Positions 6,015 to 6,638 of a DNA stretch of 6,638 nucleotides are shown in pieces; position 1 is the stretch's first letter; each line of letters begins with the position of its first letter. A model generated the notes under the pieces. It saw nothing but the letters and a program-made list of their open reading frames with translations, ran no database searches and was not told the origin of the DNA. The stretch lies in contig JADHUD010000135.1 of the NCBI GenBank assembly GCA_016784705.1, forward strand, positions 1-6,638, read 5' to 3'. The DNA comes from Spirochaetia bacterium (lineage in GTDB: Bacteria > Spirochaetota > Spirochaetia > JABMQR01). Both the position numbers and the translations under genes were made by a program.

Positions 6015-6638
6015 CTATTTATAAGTACCAGTTAATGTAAAGTAACCATACGGAGGCTGTGAAGGGTTAAGATAAGCAACATACCAGACAAAGAGACCTG
6101 TAAGTGTTCCCTGAATATTAACTATCGTATTTCCTGTAGAACTGAAATTCATAGTAACTTCAGCCGCTGCGGGAAAAGATCCCTCCAACTGACCATTGGC
6201 TTTCATAGTCATAAGTTCACCATTTTCCAGTGATATTTCAATATCGCTGTGATTTGTTCCGGTTAATGGGTAAGAACCATCTGGTAGAGGTGAATCTAAT
6301 GCGAAGTTAGTAACATTTGACATAGAAACTCCAGCACCAGCAAGTGCATCCCAGCCTGTTGAGGATATTACTGCTCCAACAAGAGTCTCCTCTGTTGTAC
6401 GATACCGGCCTCCTGCGCCAACTGGCAGAGTGACAACACTATCAGGATCCTGATAAACCACAACTACGGCTGTATATTCCGTTGGTTTATTATCTTCAGC
6501 TTCAGCCTTTGATACTTTTCGACTCTCAGCAGAATCATCCAGCTGAACTCCATTATCAATCATGTTACATCCGGCAAAACTCAAAGAAACGATAAGTACT
6601 GCTGCCAGTATCAGCAGATTTGCAACGCTTTTTCTTTT
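6015..6638 (-). CDS. Predicted lipoprotein of unknown function, 5' end outside the window
   Basis: The frame stays open from the TAG at 6015-6017 to the right edge (207 codons visible). The first available start-like codon is a TTG at 6584, but it falls inside a signal peptide. Upstream codons to the edge read KRKSVANLLILAAVLIVSL, followed by SFAGC, which is a basic start, hydrophobic core and lipobox ending at a cysteine encoded at 6567-6569. The true start is therefore right of the window. The mature protein would be a lipid-anchored chain of 184 residues: a charged, flexible linker of about 30 residues rich in Ser, Glu and Lys, then a probably beta-rich domain with many Thr, Gly and Val residues and an aromatic, Pro-containing C-terminal segment (FVWYVAYLNP, then YGYFTLTGTYK at the end). 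No cysteine occurs after the lipid-anchor one. I do not recognise the family. It converges on dpp and shows no sign of being part of that operon. Confidence 0.75.
   Translation of the reverse strand, partial: KRKSVANLLILAAVLIVSLSFAGCNMIDNGVQLDDSAESRKVSKAEAEDNKPTEYTAVVVVYQDPDSVVTLPVGAGGRYRTTEETLVGAVISSTGWDALAGAGVSMSNVTNFALDSPLPDGSYPLTGTNHSDIEISLENGELMTMKANGQLEGSFPAAAEVTMNFSSTGNTIVNIQGTLTGLFVWYVAYLNPSQPPYGYFTLTGTYK

Noticed and set aside
5912..6040. Small + strand ORF (42 codons) starting MEVKRDVMAKK
   Set aside because: It has no ribosome binding site, runs straight through the bidirectional terminator and ends antisense to the lipoprotein gene. Most likely chance.
6582..6584. TTG at 6584 as the start of the lipoprotein
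   Set aside because: Starting here would leave only five residues before the lipobox cysteine, while an intact basic-hydrophobic signal peptide is encoded immediately upstream in the same frame.
1..6638. Mobile elements, CRISPR arrays, RNA genes, toxin-antitoxin or defence systems
   Set aside because: No transposase, integrase, terminal inverted repeats, spaced direct-repeat array, tRNA-like or rRNA sequence was seen on either strand. The operon is complete and intact.

Overview
The window holds one complete five-gene ABC importer operon of the dipeptide type (dppA-dppB-dppC-dppD-dppF, all on the + strand, 147-5818). A convergent gene on the - strand encodes a predicted lipoprotein of unrecognised family, and its 5' end runs off the right edge. 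I see no mobile element, tRNA, rRNA, CRISPR array or defence system. Apart from the lipoprotein and some RNA structure, this is an ordinary nutrient-uptake locus.

Organism: a diderm bacterium of moderate GC. The binding protein has a cleavable signal peptide without a lipobox cysteine, ending in an Ala-rich, Ala-Gly-Ser-Ala-Glu-like stretch. I associate that style with periplasmic binding proteins of free-living spirochaetes (Spirochaetaceae or Sphaerochaeta-like). The lipoprotein's relaxed lipobox (Ser-Phe-Ala-Gly-Cys) fits the same group. This placement is inference from style, not from a marker gene. The transporter proteins themselves look very close to the proteobacterial Dpp system.

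Layout: positions 1-146 are a leader with stem-loop potential and a strong ribosome binding site. dppA (147-1751) is the periplasmic binding protein. A 97-nt gap (1752-1848) carries a 12-bp stem-loop. dppB (1849-2865), dppC (2874-3776), dppD (3784-4848) and dppF (4835-5818) follow with gaps of 8 and 7 nt and then a 14-nt overlap, so they are almost certainly co-transcribed and translationally coupled. Positions 5819-6014 form a convergent 3' region with two hairpins, one a good bidirectional intrinsic terminator. The lipoprotein gene occupies 6015 to the right edge.

How the genes work together: DppA captures short peptides (in relatives also 5-aminolevulinate or haem) in the periplasm and delivers them to the DppB-DppC membrane channel. 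The DppD-DppF ATPase pair powers import into the cytoplasm. The hairpin after dppA is placed where it could keep binding-protein mRNA in excess over the membrane and ATPase parts. Nothing links the lipoprotein to the transporter beyond adjacency.
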